This document shows, piece after piece, positions 17,562 to 26,401 of a stretch of 36,764 bases of DNA. Within the stretch, counting starts at the first letter, position 1; every line of letters begins with the position of its first letter. The notes beneath the pieces are model-generated. The model did not search any database, had not been told where the DNA came from, and saw only the letters and a program-made list of their open reading frames with translations. The position numbers were made by a program, and so were the translations under genes. The stretch lies in assembly GCA_964450495.1 (NCBI GenBank), contig CAYVFU010000047.1, forward strand, positions 1-36,764, read 5' to 3'. The DNA comes from CALFUK01 sp964450495. GTDB lineage: Bacteria; Bacteroidota; Bacteroidia; Chitinophagales; Saprospiraceae.

Positions 17562-17624
17562 ACCACCCCGTCCGCCTGATGGCGTACACCCCTCCAATGT
17601 AGGGAAATTCGGCCTATCAGCCGA
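17562..17624. repeat. Bacteroidota-type intergenic palindromic repeat
   Basis: A chain of three short hairpins in the divergent region before pheS: CGCC-TGAT-GGCG (17573-17584), CCCT (17590-17593) pairing with AGGG (17601-17604), and TCGGC (17609-17613) pairing with GCCGA (17620-17624). The preceding ACCACCCCGTCCGCC and the following CACCCCTCC strongly resemble a dispersed repeat I recognise from many Bacteroidota genomes. The local GC content is visibly higher than in the flanks. Confidence 0.6.
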
Positions 17625-17723
17625 TTGATGAGCATGAGTTCTTACTTCCAAGACTCCTTTTTACATATCAAAGAATAATTCTCACTTTTGAAATTCAATG
17701 CAGTATTCTATCTGATGAATATG

Positions 17724-17731
17724 TATTTTTG
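17724..17731 (+). promoter_or_regulatory. Possible -7 box for the pheS operon
   Basis: TATTTTTG matches the Bacteroidota TAnnTTTG -7 element and ends 20 bp before the pheS ATG. No TTTG or TTG is found at the expected 19-21 bp upstream, so support is partial. Confidence 0.3.
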
Positions 17732-17751
17732 TCCTTCCAATAGGAAAACAT

Positions 17752-18789
17752 ATGTCAGAAGCAATCTTTTCAAAAGCTAAAGAAATGAAGGAGGAAATCC
17801 TTACTCAGCTTGTATCCAATGAGCAGGAGTTGGAGTCTTTCCGCATTCAATATTTGGGGACCAAAAATAAAATCAAACCGCTATTTGCAGAAATGCGCAA
17901 CATTCCTAACGAGCGCAAGAAAGAATTTGGTCAATTACTTAATGATCTGAAGCAAACAGCAGAACATAAGTTTGAAGAGTTGAAAGGTTCTGTTAGTGGA
18001 AGTGCTCAAGAGGGTACTGCAGCAGATCTTGATTTGACTGCTCCTCCGGGAGAAATTGTTTTGGGGTCAAGACATCCGGTATCCATTGTGTTGAATCGGT
18101 TCATCAAGATTTTCACTAAAATTGGATTCACGGTAGTAGAGGATAGAGAAATTGAAGACGACTGGCACAACTTTACGGCGATGAATACTCCAGAGGATCA
18201 TCCAGCACGAGATATGCAGGACACCTTCTATTTGAAAGATTCGACGACTGACTTGTTGCGAACGCATACCTCTTCAGTACAAGCAAGAGTGATGACCAGC
18301 CAACAACCGCCAATACGGATCATTGCACCAGGACGAGTTTATCGTAATGAAACCATTTCAGCAAGATCTCATTGTCAATTTCACCAGGTCGAAGGTCTCT
18401 ATGTAGATGAGAATGTTTCTTTTGCTGATATGAAACAAACATTAGATTATTTCGCCAAAGAGATGTATGGTCCTGAAACCAAAATCAGATTGCGCCCTAG
18501 CTTTTTTCCATTTACTGAGCCAAGTGCAGAGATGGATGTGTGGTTAGGCACAGATACGGAGAATGCCAGAAAATTAACGAAAGGAACAGGGTGGCTTGAA
18601 GTGCTTGGATGTGGTATGGTTGATCCCAATGTTTTGGAAAATTGTGGCATTGATTCGCAAAAATATTCTGGCTTTGCATTCGGTATTGGTATCGAACGGT
18701 CAGCAATGCAGAAATATGGAATTAGTGACATCCGGATGATTTTTGAAAATGATGTTCGATTCATCAGTCAATTCAAATCTGAAATATGA
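17752..18789 (+). CDS. pheS: Phenylalanine-tRNA ligase alpha subunit
   Basis: A 345-residue catalytic subunit of the class II (alpha-beta)2 phenylalanyl-tRNA synthetase. Residues 1-90 form the usual N-terminal helical coiled coil that contacts tRNA. The class II core includes DMQDTFYL, RTHTSSVQARVM, the motif 2 region with RNETISARSHCQFHQVEGLY, and the motif 3 end GFAFGIGIERSAMQKYGI. The pheT partner is not in the window. The stop codon overlaps the hisS start by 4 bp (ATGA), giving a coupled pheS-hisS-gatA unit. A palindromic repeat lies upstream. Confidence 0.97.
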   Translation: MSEAIFSKAKEMKEEILTQLVSNEQELESFRIQYLGTKNKIKPLFAEMRNIPNERKKEFGQLLNDLKQTAEHKFEELKGSVSGSAQEGTAADLDLTAPPGEIVLGSRHPVSIVLNRFIKIFTKIGFTVVEDREIEDDWHNFTAMNTPEDHPARDMQDTFYLKDSTTDLLRTHTSSVQARVMTSQQPPIRIIAPGRVYRNETISARSHCQFHQVEGLYVDENVSFADMKQTLDYFAKEMYGPETKIRLRPSFFPFTEPSAEMDVWLGTDTENARKLTKGTGWLEVLGCGMVDPNVLENCGIDSQKYSGFAFGIGIERSAMQKYGISDIRMIFENDVRFISQFKSEI

Positions 18790-20132
18790 AACCTGGTATT
18801 CCAAAAGGTACCAGAGATTTTCTTCCCCTACAGGTACTGAAACGAAAGTATATCTTTCAAACAATTGAATCTGTCTTTAAAACCTATGGCTATATCCCCA
18901 TTGAGACACCTGCTCTAGAAAAACTAAGTACCCTCACAGGCAAATATGGAGAAGAAGGTGATCGGCTACTATTTAAAATATTGAACAATGGCGATTATTT
19001 AGCTAAAGCAGATGAAGCGGCACTTTCAGAAAAGAATTCTCAAAAACTAATATCCTCTATTTCGAAACGAGGGTTGCGCTATGATTTGACGGTACCTTTC
19101 GCGAGATATGTGGTCATGCATCAGCAAGATTTACAATTCCCGTTTAAGCGTTATCAGATACAACCAGTGTGGAGAGCTGATCGACCACAGAAAGGACGAT
19201 ACCAGGAATTTTATCAATGTGATGTTGATGTGGTCGGTTCAGATTCCTTAATGTATGAGGCTGAATTGATGAAAATATACGACGATGTATTTGCAAGATT
19301 AAATTTGCCAGTCGATATTAAAATTAATAATCGCAAAGTACTTTATGGAATAGCTGAAGCTGCAGGTATCGAAGATAAATTTGTAGACATGACTGTGTCT
19401 ATCGATAAACTAGATAAAATAGGCGAAGATGGTGTTGTGAAAGAGCTGGCGAATAGAGACATATCTGGTTCCTCCACTGAAATAATTTTAAAGCTTTTAA
19501 AGTCAATTTCTCTCAAAGACTTAGACGCTGCTTTCGAACATTGCGAAACAGGGAAACTTGGCTTAAAAGAATTAAGAGACTTTCACTCCTTTGCTGACTT
19601 ATCGACATTTACTAACAACTTGACTTTCGATGTTTCTTTAGCAAGGGGTTTGAATTATTACACGGGCTGCATTTTCGAGGTTAAGGCATTAAATGTGGAT
19701 ATGGGCAGTATCGCTGGCGGTGGGAGATATGATGACTTAACCGGTAGTTTTGGAATGAAAAATGTCTCTGGGGTAGGTATTTCGTTTGGTGCAGCACGTA
19801 TTTTCGATGTCTTGGAAGAATTGGATTTATTTCCGAAAGAGATTTCACAACACAGTAAGTTATTGTTGGTTTCTTTTGATGAAAAAACGCATCGCCAAGC
19901 TTATGCTCAAGCAGTTGCTTTGCGCAAACAATCTATATCATGTGAAATATATCCTGAGCCAGTCAAAATGAAGAAGCAAATGAAATATGCTAATGATCGT
20001 GGGTTTAGTTTCGTCGGCATCATTGGGGAAGAGGAGTTGGAGACAAATAAGATTATGTTGAAAAACATGGAGTCTGGAGAACAGAATTTATTAACACTTA
20101 CTGAAGTCATTGAAGCGATTACAAACGAGTAA
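18786..20132 (+). CDS. hisS: Histidine-tRNA ligase
   Basis: A 448-residue class II synthetase that charges tRNA-His. The N terminus has the family motif KGTRDFLP (7-14). Motif 2 reads QPVWRADRPQKGRYQEFYQCDVD. The two histidine-specific segments are LARGLNYYTGCIFEV and GGGRYDDLTG. The C-terminal anticodon-binding domain occupies roughly the last 100 residues. Length is normal. It overlaps pheS by 4 bp and ends 5 bp before gatA. Confidence 0.97.
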   Translation: MKPGIPKGTRDFLPLQVLKRKYIFQTIESVFKTYGYIPIETPALEKLSTLTGKYGEEGDRLLFKILNNGDYLAKADEAALSEKNSQKLISSISKRGLRYDLTVPFARYVVMHQQDLQFPFKRYQIQPVWRADRPQKGRYQEFYQCDVDVVGSDSLMYEAELMKIYDDVFARLNLPVDIKINNRKVLYGIAEAAGIEDKFVDMTVSIDKLDKIGEDGVVKELANRDISGSSTEIILKLLKSISLKDLDAAFEHCETGKLGLKELRDFHSFADLSTFTNNLTFDVSLARGLNYYTGCIFEVKALNVDMGSIAGGGRYDDLTGSFGMKNVSGVGISFGAARIFDVLEELDLFPKEISQHSKLLLVSFDEKTHRQAYAQAVALRKQSISCEIYPEPVKMKKQMKYANDRGFSFVGIIGEEELETNKIMLKNMESGEQNLLTLTEVIEAITNE

Positions 20133-20137
20133 CACAC

Positions 20138-21559
20138 ATGAATAAGCGTTCATTAGCAGATATTCAATCGGATTTAAATAGTGGTGTTTTGACTGTGTCG
20201 AATTTGGTTAGCTACTATGTCCAGAAAATTGAAGAAAGTAAAGAGCTAAATATTTTTGTAGAAGTGTTTGCTGAAGAAGCAAAGCAACAAGCAAAGGCAC
20301 TAGATGAAAAACTTAAAGCAGGCGAAACTTTAGGTAAATTGTTTGGAGCAATCATTTCTATTAAAGATGTGATTTGCTATAAAGATCATAAAGTAACAGC
20401 TGCTTCAAAAGTGTTGGACAATTTCGAATCTAAATTTACAGCAACAGCATTGCAACGACTATTGGATGAAGATGCCATTGTCATCGGAAGAACCAACTGT
20501 GATGAATTTGCAATGGGCTCGTCAAATGAAAACTCTGTTTATGGAGCAACTCGGAATGGCGTAGATCCTGAAAGAGTTGCTGGCGGATCTAGTGGTGCAG
20601 CAGCTGTCTCTGTCCAGCAAGACACGTGTCTAATGGCGTTAGGAACAGATACTGGTGGGTCTGTTCGCCAACCAGCAGCATTTAATGGAGTAATTGGAAT
20701 GAAGCCCAGTTACGGCAGAATTTCACGTTATGGCTTGATTGCTTATGGGTCTTCTTTTGATCAAATTGGCGTTTTGGGTCATCACCTAGATGATGTCTAT
20801 GCCTGTATTGAAATGATGAGTGGTCCAGATGAGATGGATGCTACTTCTAATACGATACCATTTGATACCACTGAGAACATCCCTTCCAATATAAGTTTCG
20901 CTGTCATCGATGAAGTCATGAATCATGAAAAGCTAAGCGAGTCGATTAAGTTGTCCTCAGCAGAATTGTTAAAGACACTAAGATCTAAGGGTCATACTGT
21001 TAATAATTTGCAATTTTCTTTGCTCGAATACCTTGTGCCAGCCTATTACGTTTTAACAACTGCAGAAGCTTCTTCTAACCTGGGTAGATATGATGGAATC
21101 AGATATGGTCATCGAAGTGAGAAATCTAATTCGATAGACACTATTTATCAGGAAAGTAGAAATGAAGGTTTTGGCCACGAAGTAAAGAGGAGGATCATGC
21201 TAGGTACTTTTGTGTTGAGTTCAGGTTATTATGATGCCTATTACACAAAGGCTCAAAAAGTTAGACGATTGGTAACAGAAAGCATTAACAACATGTTAGA
21301 AACGAATGACTGCTTGATTATGCCCACTACAAATGATGTTGCTTGGAAAATAGGTGCGTTAAATGATGATCCTGTTGCCGTATATCTATCTGATGTATAT
21401 ACAGTATTGGCTAATCTTGTAGGTATTCCAGCAGTATCTATTCCTCTGGGAAAGGATAAATCTGGTAATCCATTTGGTATTCAGTTGATGAGCAAAGCAT
21501 TTTCAGAAAGAAAGCTATATTTGCTTGCAAATGTCCTTAAGAGCACAATAAATCCTTAA
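20138..21559 (+). CDS. gatA: Asp-tRNA(Asn)/Glu-tRNA(Gln) amidotransferase subunit A
   Basis: A 473-residue amidase-signature protein, the glutaminase subunit of GatCAB, which converts mischarged Glu-tRNA-Gln (and Asp-tRNA-Asn) to the correct product. The Ser-cisSer-Lys triad is present: Lys76 in ISIKDV, Ser151 in GGSSG and Ser175 in DTGGSVRQPA. Glycine-rich segments around 145-180 are intact. gatB and gatC are not in the window. It is the third gene of a tight translation operon, 5 bp after hisS. No strong terminator follows. Confidence 0.95.
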   Translation: MNKRSLADIQSDLNSGVLTVSNLVSYYVQKIEESKELNIFVEVFAEEAKQQAKALDEKLKAGETLGKLFGAIISIKDVICYKDHKVTAASKVLDNFESKFTATALQRLLDEDAIVIGRTNCDEFAMGSSNENSVYGATRNGVDPERVAGGSSGAAAVSVQQDTCLMALGTDTGGSVRQPAAFNGVIGMKPSYGRISRYGLIAYGSSFDQIGVLGHHLDDVYACIEMMSGPDEMDATSNTIPFDTTENIPSNISFAVIDEVMNHEKLSESIKLSSAELLKTLRSKGHTVNNLQFSLLEYLVPAYYVLTTAEASSNLGRYDGIRYGHRSEKSNSIDTIYQESRNEGFGHEVKRRIMLGTFVLSSGYYDAYYTKAQKVRRLVTESINNMLETNDCLIMPTTNDVAWKIGALNDDPVAVYLSDVYTVLANLVGIPAVSIPLGKDKSGNPFGIQLMSKAFSERKLYLLANVLKSTINP

Positions 21560-21603
21560 TATTGAGCATTTTATACATTCTCCATTAAATTAATATGTTA
21601 AAG

Positions 21604-21635
21604 TTTGCACAGGTAGTACATATGCCATATCTTTG
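21604..21635 (+). promoter_or_regulatory. Bacteroidota sigma-A-type promoter for the lytic transglycosylase gene
   Basis: TTTG at 21604-21607, a 20-bp spacer, and TATCTTTG at 21628-21635 fit the Bacteroidota -33/-7 consensus exactly. Transcription should start near 21642, giving a 5' leader of about 120 nt before the ATG at 21766. Confidence 0.7.
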
Positions 21636-21765
21636 CAGTTCCAAACGGTTATATATTATTTAATTATATAATATGATCAGAATTTTATTCTGTGTATATG
21701 ATTTTAACTGAATAGTATTTGGCTTTTTGAGAAACCCAATTACTGATTTTAAATTTATTAACCCC

Positions 21766-22980
21766 ATGAGCAAAATATTCAATATCGCTATTGCGGTATG
21801 TGTCGGTTTATTGCTTATACTGATTGTAGATCCAGCTTCAGCAAATACCGTCGCGAAACTTCCGCCTTCTGAGTTCGGTGTTGTGTCCGATGACGTCCTT
21901 GAGCAGCGCATACAAAACCTTTCCAGTCAGTTAGACCTTCGGTTGACTCCAGAAGTCAAAAAATATATCTACGATTATACGGTAAAACACAGATATTCAG
22001 CAGAGGATTTCCTAGGCAGATCTGGTATGTATTTCCCTATGTTTCAAGAGAAGCTAAGCGAAAAAGGCCTCCCAGAGGAAATCAAATGTTTAGCAATCGT
22101 AGAATCAAATCTGAAACCAACGGCTGTTTCTCCTTATGGGGCTACAGGTCTTTGGCAATTTATCCAATCAACTGGTGAGATGTACAATCTGGATAAAAAT
22201 AAATATGTAGACGACAGAAGAGATCCAGTTAAATCAACAGAAGCAGCTGCAGATTTTCTACTTGACTTATACCATAAATACAACGATTGGACACTGGCTT
22301 TGGCGGCATACAATTGTGGACCAGGTAATGTCAATAAAGCTATGAGAAAATCAGGTGAGAACGATTATTGGTCTATTAGAAAATACTTGCCTAGAGAAAC
22401 GCAAAAGTATATTCCAAAATTAGTCGCTATTATTTATGTCACGCAGTATTACTACGAACATAATTTAACACCAAAAGAGATTGAAACGGAATTTCAAAAT
22501 ACCCGTACAGCCAAAGTGTGGGAAGGTTTATCATTTGCAGAAGTCCAAAAGATATCTGGCTTGTCAATGGATGTTATTAAAAAACTAAATCCGCAATATC
22601 TGAGAAACTATGTGCCACATAATAATGGTGAAAACTTGTTGACGCTTCCTGAAAATGAAATGTTTGACGTTGCTTATTCAGAGAAGACTCAAATAGAAGT
22701 AATCAATATAGGAAATGAAATCCCCCTTATACCAGAGGAGACGGTTGAATCTGACATAGCAGATACTATAGCAGAAAGTCAAGCTTCTGAAAAAATAAAT
22801 ATTTCTTCTATTTCTTCAACTGAAATCAATCAACTGGTTGTGGCTAAAAGTAATCCTATTCATTTTCCAGAAATAAAGGAACAAAGATCACTGGTTGCTA
22901 TATCATCCAATAACAATCGAAAGAAAAAACAAAGTTATTCTGCACATAAAGAGCACGTCATTATACGAGCACGACGATAA
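21766..22980 (+). CDS. Membrane-associated or secreted lytic transglycosylase (MltD-like)
   Basis: A 404-residue protein that cleaves peptidoglycan glycan strands to anhydro-muropeptides. It begins with a signal peptide ending DPASA (about residue 26). The SLT domain spans roughly residues 85-240. The catalytic Glu113 is in AIVESNLKPTAVS, followed by YGATGLWQFI and AAYNCGPGNVNKAM. Residues about 255-300 look like a LysM-type cell-wall-binding repeat, and the basic C terminus is Ser/Lys-rich. The frame stays open upstream to a TTG at 21727, but the ATG at 21766 puts the signal peptide at the N terminus and is preferred. It has its own promoter and terminator. Confidence 0.92.
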   Translation: MSKIFNIAIAVCVGLLLILIVDPASANTVAKLPPSEFGVVSDDVLEQRIQNLSSQLDLRLTPEVKKYIYDYTVKHRYSAEDFLGRSGMYFPMFQEKLSEKGLPEEIKCLAIVESNLKPTAVSPYGATGLWQFIQSTGEMYNLDKNKYVDDRRDPVKSTEAAADFLLDLYHKYNDWTLALAAYNCGPGNVNKAMRKSGENDYWSIRKYLPRETQKYIPKLVAIIYVTQYYYEHNLTPKEIETEFQNTRTAKVWEGLSFAEVQKISGLSMDVIKKLNPQYLRNYVPHNNGENLLTLPENEMFDVAYSEKTQIEVINIGNEIPLIPEETVESDIADTIAESQASEKINISSISSTEINQLVVAKSNPIHFPEIKEQRSLVAISSNNNRKKKQSYSAHKEHVIIRARR

Positions 22981-22999
22981 TTTGTTTTAAAAAATAGCG

Positions 23000-23031
23000 A
23001 AAAGCCTGTCAGTTTACTGATGGGCTTTTTT
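23000..23031 (+). terminator. Rho-independent terminator of the lytic transglycosylase gene
   Basis: A 13-bp stem (23000-23012 with 23017-23029, including two G-T wobbles) has a TTTA loop and runs into a stretch of T residues. It starts 20 bp after the stop codon. Confidence 0.9.
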
Positions 23032-23166
23032 ATGTTAAGACTTTTATTCATATCGAAAGGTTCCTATGTTTCTTTTCTAAGGGACACTTGTGCATTTAAT
23101 TATCCAGTTCATCCAGTTTATTTATTAACTTCACAAAATCAACAACTCAAATTTGTTTAGAAATCT

Positions 23167-24855
23167 ATGAGTATTAAAAAAGTCATCTTCGCAATAATTG
23201 TGTGGTCCGCAACTGTGAATAGTAGTGTGTGCTATGGACAAGCAGCTGTCAGTTTTACAAATAATAATAATTTATTGTCTGGTTCTAATTATAGTGGAGT
23301 TGCAGTAGCGATTTCGGATATGAATTCTGATGGGAAAGATGATATAATTCGATTAGATGATGCGAGATATTTAAATATCCAATATCAAAATACAGCCAAT
23401 GCGCCTTTTACAGCTTTTGATTATGGTATGATTAGTTTTTCTTTTCAATGGGGGATGTGTATTGCAGATGTTGACCATAACGGCTTTAATGATATAATAT
23501 CTGGTGGAACATATGATGATTTAAGAATTCTCAAAAATACGGGAGCTAATACATTCTCTCAAGAGCTAATTCCTAATTCAAGTATATTTTTGCAAGGGAT
23601 TAATTTTTCTGACATTGACAATGATGGCTGGTCAGATGTTTTTGCGTGTGATGATGATGATGTAGCAAGAGCATTTCGAAATGATCAAAATGGGAATTTT
23701 GCTTATACGCCTTCACTTATTTCTACTGAAACAGTTCCAACAAGTGACAACTCAGGAAATTACGCAAGTATCTGGACAGACTATGACAATGATGATGATC
23801 TTGATTTATATATTTCTAAATGCAGACAAGGTGTTGATGACATTCAAGATCCAAGACGTATCAATATGTTATGGCAAAATGACGGTTCTGGTAATTTTAC
23901 GGAAGTTTCGGCTGCAGCAAACATGAAGATTTCTGCACAAACTTGGACAACAGACTTTGGAGATATCGATAATGATGGCGACATGGATGCGATTGTCATT
24001 AATCATTTTGAAAATTCCAAGCTGATGATTAATAATGGAGACGGAACATTTACAGATATGACTCAAGGAAGTGGACTACTAACGGCATTAGATCCTTCAA
24101 ATTATTTTGGGATACAAGCGTTATTTAGAGATTTTAATAATGATGGGTATTTAGATTTTATTACTACCGGTATTGGGATTCATTTTATGTTTTATAATAA
24201 CGGCGATGGCACCTTTACAAATGTAGCGAATCCATTTGACACTAACCAGATGCAATCACTTGCTGTAGGAGATCTTAATCACGATGGTTTTCTTGATGTG
24301 TATGCTTGTTATGCGAATGGCTTTAATTCTCCAAGTACCATAGAAGATCGCCTTTGGATGAATGATGGGAATAATAACAATTATTTCGCTGTTGGTCTAC
24401 AGGGAGAAATAAGCAACATTAATGGTATAGGAGCACGTGTAGAATTGTATGGGGCTTGGGGAAAACAAATACGTGAAGTTCGTTCTGGAGAAGGATATGG
24501 AATCATGAATTCATTGACGCAACATTTTGGAATTGGTACAAGTAATGCAATTGATCAATTGGTAATAAAATGGCCTTCAGGAGTTATTGATCAAATAAAT
24601 AATCCTTCAATAAATAATTGTCTTCTAGTCATTGAAGGTGAAAACTGCATTAATTGTGGTCCTTGTGAAAATTTTATAACAACAACTGCTAATCTTAATC
24701 AAGATGAATCGGCTGCAATTGGAATAATGACTGACGGAATTGTTATTGCAGGAAATGAGATAGAGTACAGTGCTGGCTCATTTATATTACTAGAAGAAAA
24801 TTTTGAAGTTGAGAAAAACGCTCTATTTCATGCTTATATTGAAAGTTGTAATTGA
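23167..24855 (+). CDS. Secreted FG-GAP/VCBS repeat protein with ASPIC/UnbV domain
   Basis: A 562-residue exported protein. The signal peptide covers about the first 25 residues and ends near CYGQA. At least seven calcium-binding FG-GAP-type loops follow, such as DMNSDGKDD, DVDHNGFND, DIDNDGWSD, DFNNDGYLD and DLNHDGFLD, predicting a beta-propeller. An ASPIC/UnbV-type segment, NGIGARVELYG through RSGEGYGIMNS to IKWPSGVIDQI, lies near residues 418-480. A short CINCGPC linker leads to a beta-rich tail of about 60 residues that ends in ESCN, like C-terminal tails on secreted Bacteroidota proteins. The role is probably surface adhesion or binding. No enzymatic residue set is visible. Confidence 0.85.
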   Translation: MSIKKVIFAIIVWSATVNSSVCYGQAAVSFTNNNNLLSGSNYSGVAVAISDMNSDGKDDIIRLDDARYLNIQYQNTANAPFTAFDYGMISFSFQWGMCIADVDHNGFNDIISGGTYDDLRILKNTGANTFSQELIPNSSIFLQGINFSDIDNDGWSDVFACDDDDVARAFRNDQNGNFAYTPSLISTETVPTSDNSGNYASIWTDYDNDDDLDLYISKCRQGVDDIQDPRRINMLWQNDGSGNFTEVSAAANMKISAQTWTTDFGDIDNDGDMDAIVINHFENSKLMINNGDGTFTDMTQGSGLLTALDPSNYFGIQALFRDFNNDGYLDFITTGIGIHFMFYNNGDGTFTNVANPFDTNQMQSLAVGDLNHDGFLDVYACYANGFNSPSTIEDRLWMNDGNNNNYFAVGLQGEISNINGIGARVELYGAWGKQIREVRSGEGYGIMNSLTQHFGIGTSNAIDQLVIKWPSGVIDQINNPSINNCLLVIEGENCINCGPCENFITTTANLNQDESAAIGIMTDGIVIAGNEIEYSAGSFILLEENFEVEKNALFHAYIESCN

Positions 24856-24937
24856 AAGAGAACCTTTTCAGAAACTTTAATTTGTCTATCTCTAGAATAG
24901 ACTAACCATTAGATATATTCACTTAAATACAAAAGAG

Positions 24938-26329
24938 ATGAAATCATTTGATGCCATTATTATTGGTGCTGGATCTGCAGGTTTGGGTTGTTTAGGTATG
25001 GCCAGAGACCTTGGCTGGAGCAGTGTAATTATTGATAAAGATGAAGCTAATATAGGAGGTGATTGTCTCAATTTTGGCTGTGTACCAAGTAAAGCATTGA
25101 TACATGTGGCGAAGCATTTTTATGGAGCTAAACAAGCAAGACGCTTTGGGTTACAAACAAGTGGCAAAGCGAATTGGTCTGAAGTGATTCAATATGTGCA
25201 TGATAAACAGGCGATGATCCGCGCACATGAAAGTGCTGATTATCTTAGAAAAAACGGAGAAAATTTAGTGATTGGTGCAGCTGAATTTAAAGACGCTAAA
25301 ACGATAATCGTTAATGCTGAAGAGTATGTTGGGGATAAAATATTTATTTGTACAGGTTCACACCCGCGTCAGATTCCATTTGAAGGTTTGGAAAACATGG
25401 AGCATTATACAAACGAGACTTTATTCTATGAAATGAAAACACTGCCAGAAAAATTTGTTGTTATTGGCGGAGGACCTATTGGTTGTGAGATGGCTCAAGT
25501 GTTTCAACGCTTGGGATCACAAGTCACTATAGTAGATCGTGGCGCTAAATTATTGTCGAAAGAAAGAGATGAGGCAAGTCAAATATTAATGGACAGATTC
25601 GAAAAAGAGGGGATTACATTACTCATGAATCACGATGTCGTTAAGTTTGAAAATGGCAATTCTGCAGTAGTGAAAAATAGAGAAACAGAAGAAGAGAAAA
25701 GCATTGATGTAGATGCCTGTTTGATTGCAATTGGGCGAGGAATGAATCACCATTCTTTAAATGTAGCTGCTGCAGGTATAGAAGAAACCGAACACAAAAA
25801 ACTTATTGTTAATGAGTATTTACAAACTACTGTTAAGCATATTTATGTTGTTGGTGACGCCGCAGGCATGTATCAGTTTTCTCATGGTGCAGAAAAGCAT
25901 GTGAATTTATTAGCGAATAATTTTAAACATTTATTTGATAAAAAACATACGTTAAAAGGATTGTCCTGGGTCACATTTACAGAGCCTGAAATAGCTACAT
26001 TTGGATTTACAGAAAACTATTTAAAAGAAAATAGAATCAACTATTGGAGACAAGATCAATTTTTCAATCATGACGATAAAGCAATCACTGCTGAATACGA
26101 TTATGGTAAAATTACTCTATTCGTCAGTAATGAAAGAAATAAATTAAAACGTAAAATATTAGGGGGTACAATAGTGTCTCCTAATGCTGGGGAGATCATG
26201 CAAGAGTTGCATTTGGCTACAACAGCTGATATTTGTTTGGCTGATTTTATGGATAAAGTGTATGCTTATCCAACAGCATCAAGAATTAATCAACAGACGA
26301 TAAAGGGTATTGTGAATTATGAAGGTTAA
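24938..26329 (+). CDS. FAD-dependent pyridine nucleotide-disulfide oxidoreductase (Lpd/MerA-like)
   Basis: A 463-residue flavoprotein. The FAD-binding segment is IIGAGSAGLG near residue 8, the redox-active disulfide is in GGDCLNFGCVPSKALI (about 41-56), the NAD(P) fold is VIGGGPIGCEMA near 175, and the second FAD motif VVGDAAG is near 305. The C-terminal dimerisation region has AYPTASRINQQ, where dihydrolipoamide dehydrogenases have the catalytic His-Pro. The missing His argues against a true Lpd and for a MerA-like subgroup of unknown substrate. No 2-oxoacid dehydrogenase genes are near. It stands alone, convergent with the thioredoxin-like gene. Confidence 0.88.
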   Translation: MKSFDAIIIGAGSAGLGCLGMARDLGWSSVIIDKDEANIGGDCLNFGCVPSKALIHVAKHFYGAKQARRFGLQTSGKANWSEVIQYVHDKQAMIRAHESADYLRKNGENLVIGAAEFKDAKTIIVNAEEYVGDKIFICTGSHPRQIPFEGLENMEHYTNETLFYEMKTLPEKFVVIGGGPIGCEMAQVFQRLGSQVTIVDRGAKLLSKERDEASQILMDRFEKEGITLLMNHDVVKFENGNSAVVKNRETEEEKSIDVDACLIAIGRGMNHHSLNVAAAGIEETEHKKLIVNEYLQTTVKHIYVVGDAAGMYQFSHGAEKHVNLLANNFKHLFDKKHTLKGLSWVTFTEPEIATFGFTENYLKENRINYWRQDQFFNHDDKAITAEYDYGKITLFVSNERNKLKRKILGGTIVSPNAGEIMQELHLATTADICLADFMDKVYAYPTASRINQQTIKGIVNYEG

Positions 26330-26401
26330 TCGTTATTAGGGCATTGATAATTGTCCTGTTACTATCATTAAACATTTAAAATTAAAAATTTAGCATTAAC
26401 T

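Noticed and set aside
21727..21765. TTG-initiated extension of the lytic transglycosylase
   Set aside because: It would put 13 polar residues before a clear signal peptide. The ATG at 21766 is the better start.
24884..24902. Hairpin GTCTAT/ATAGAC after the FG-GAP gene as a terminator
   Set aside because: The stem is only 6 bp, AT-rich and lacks a T-run.
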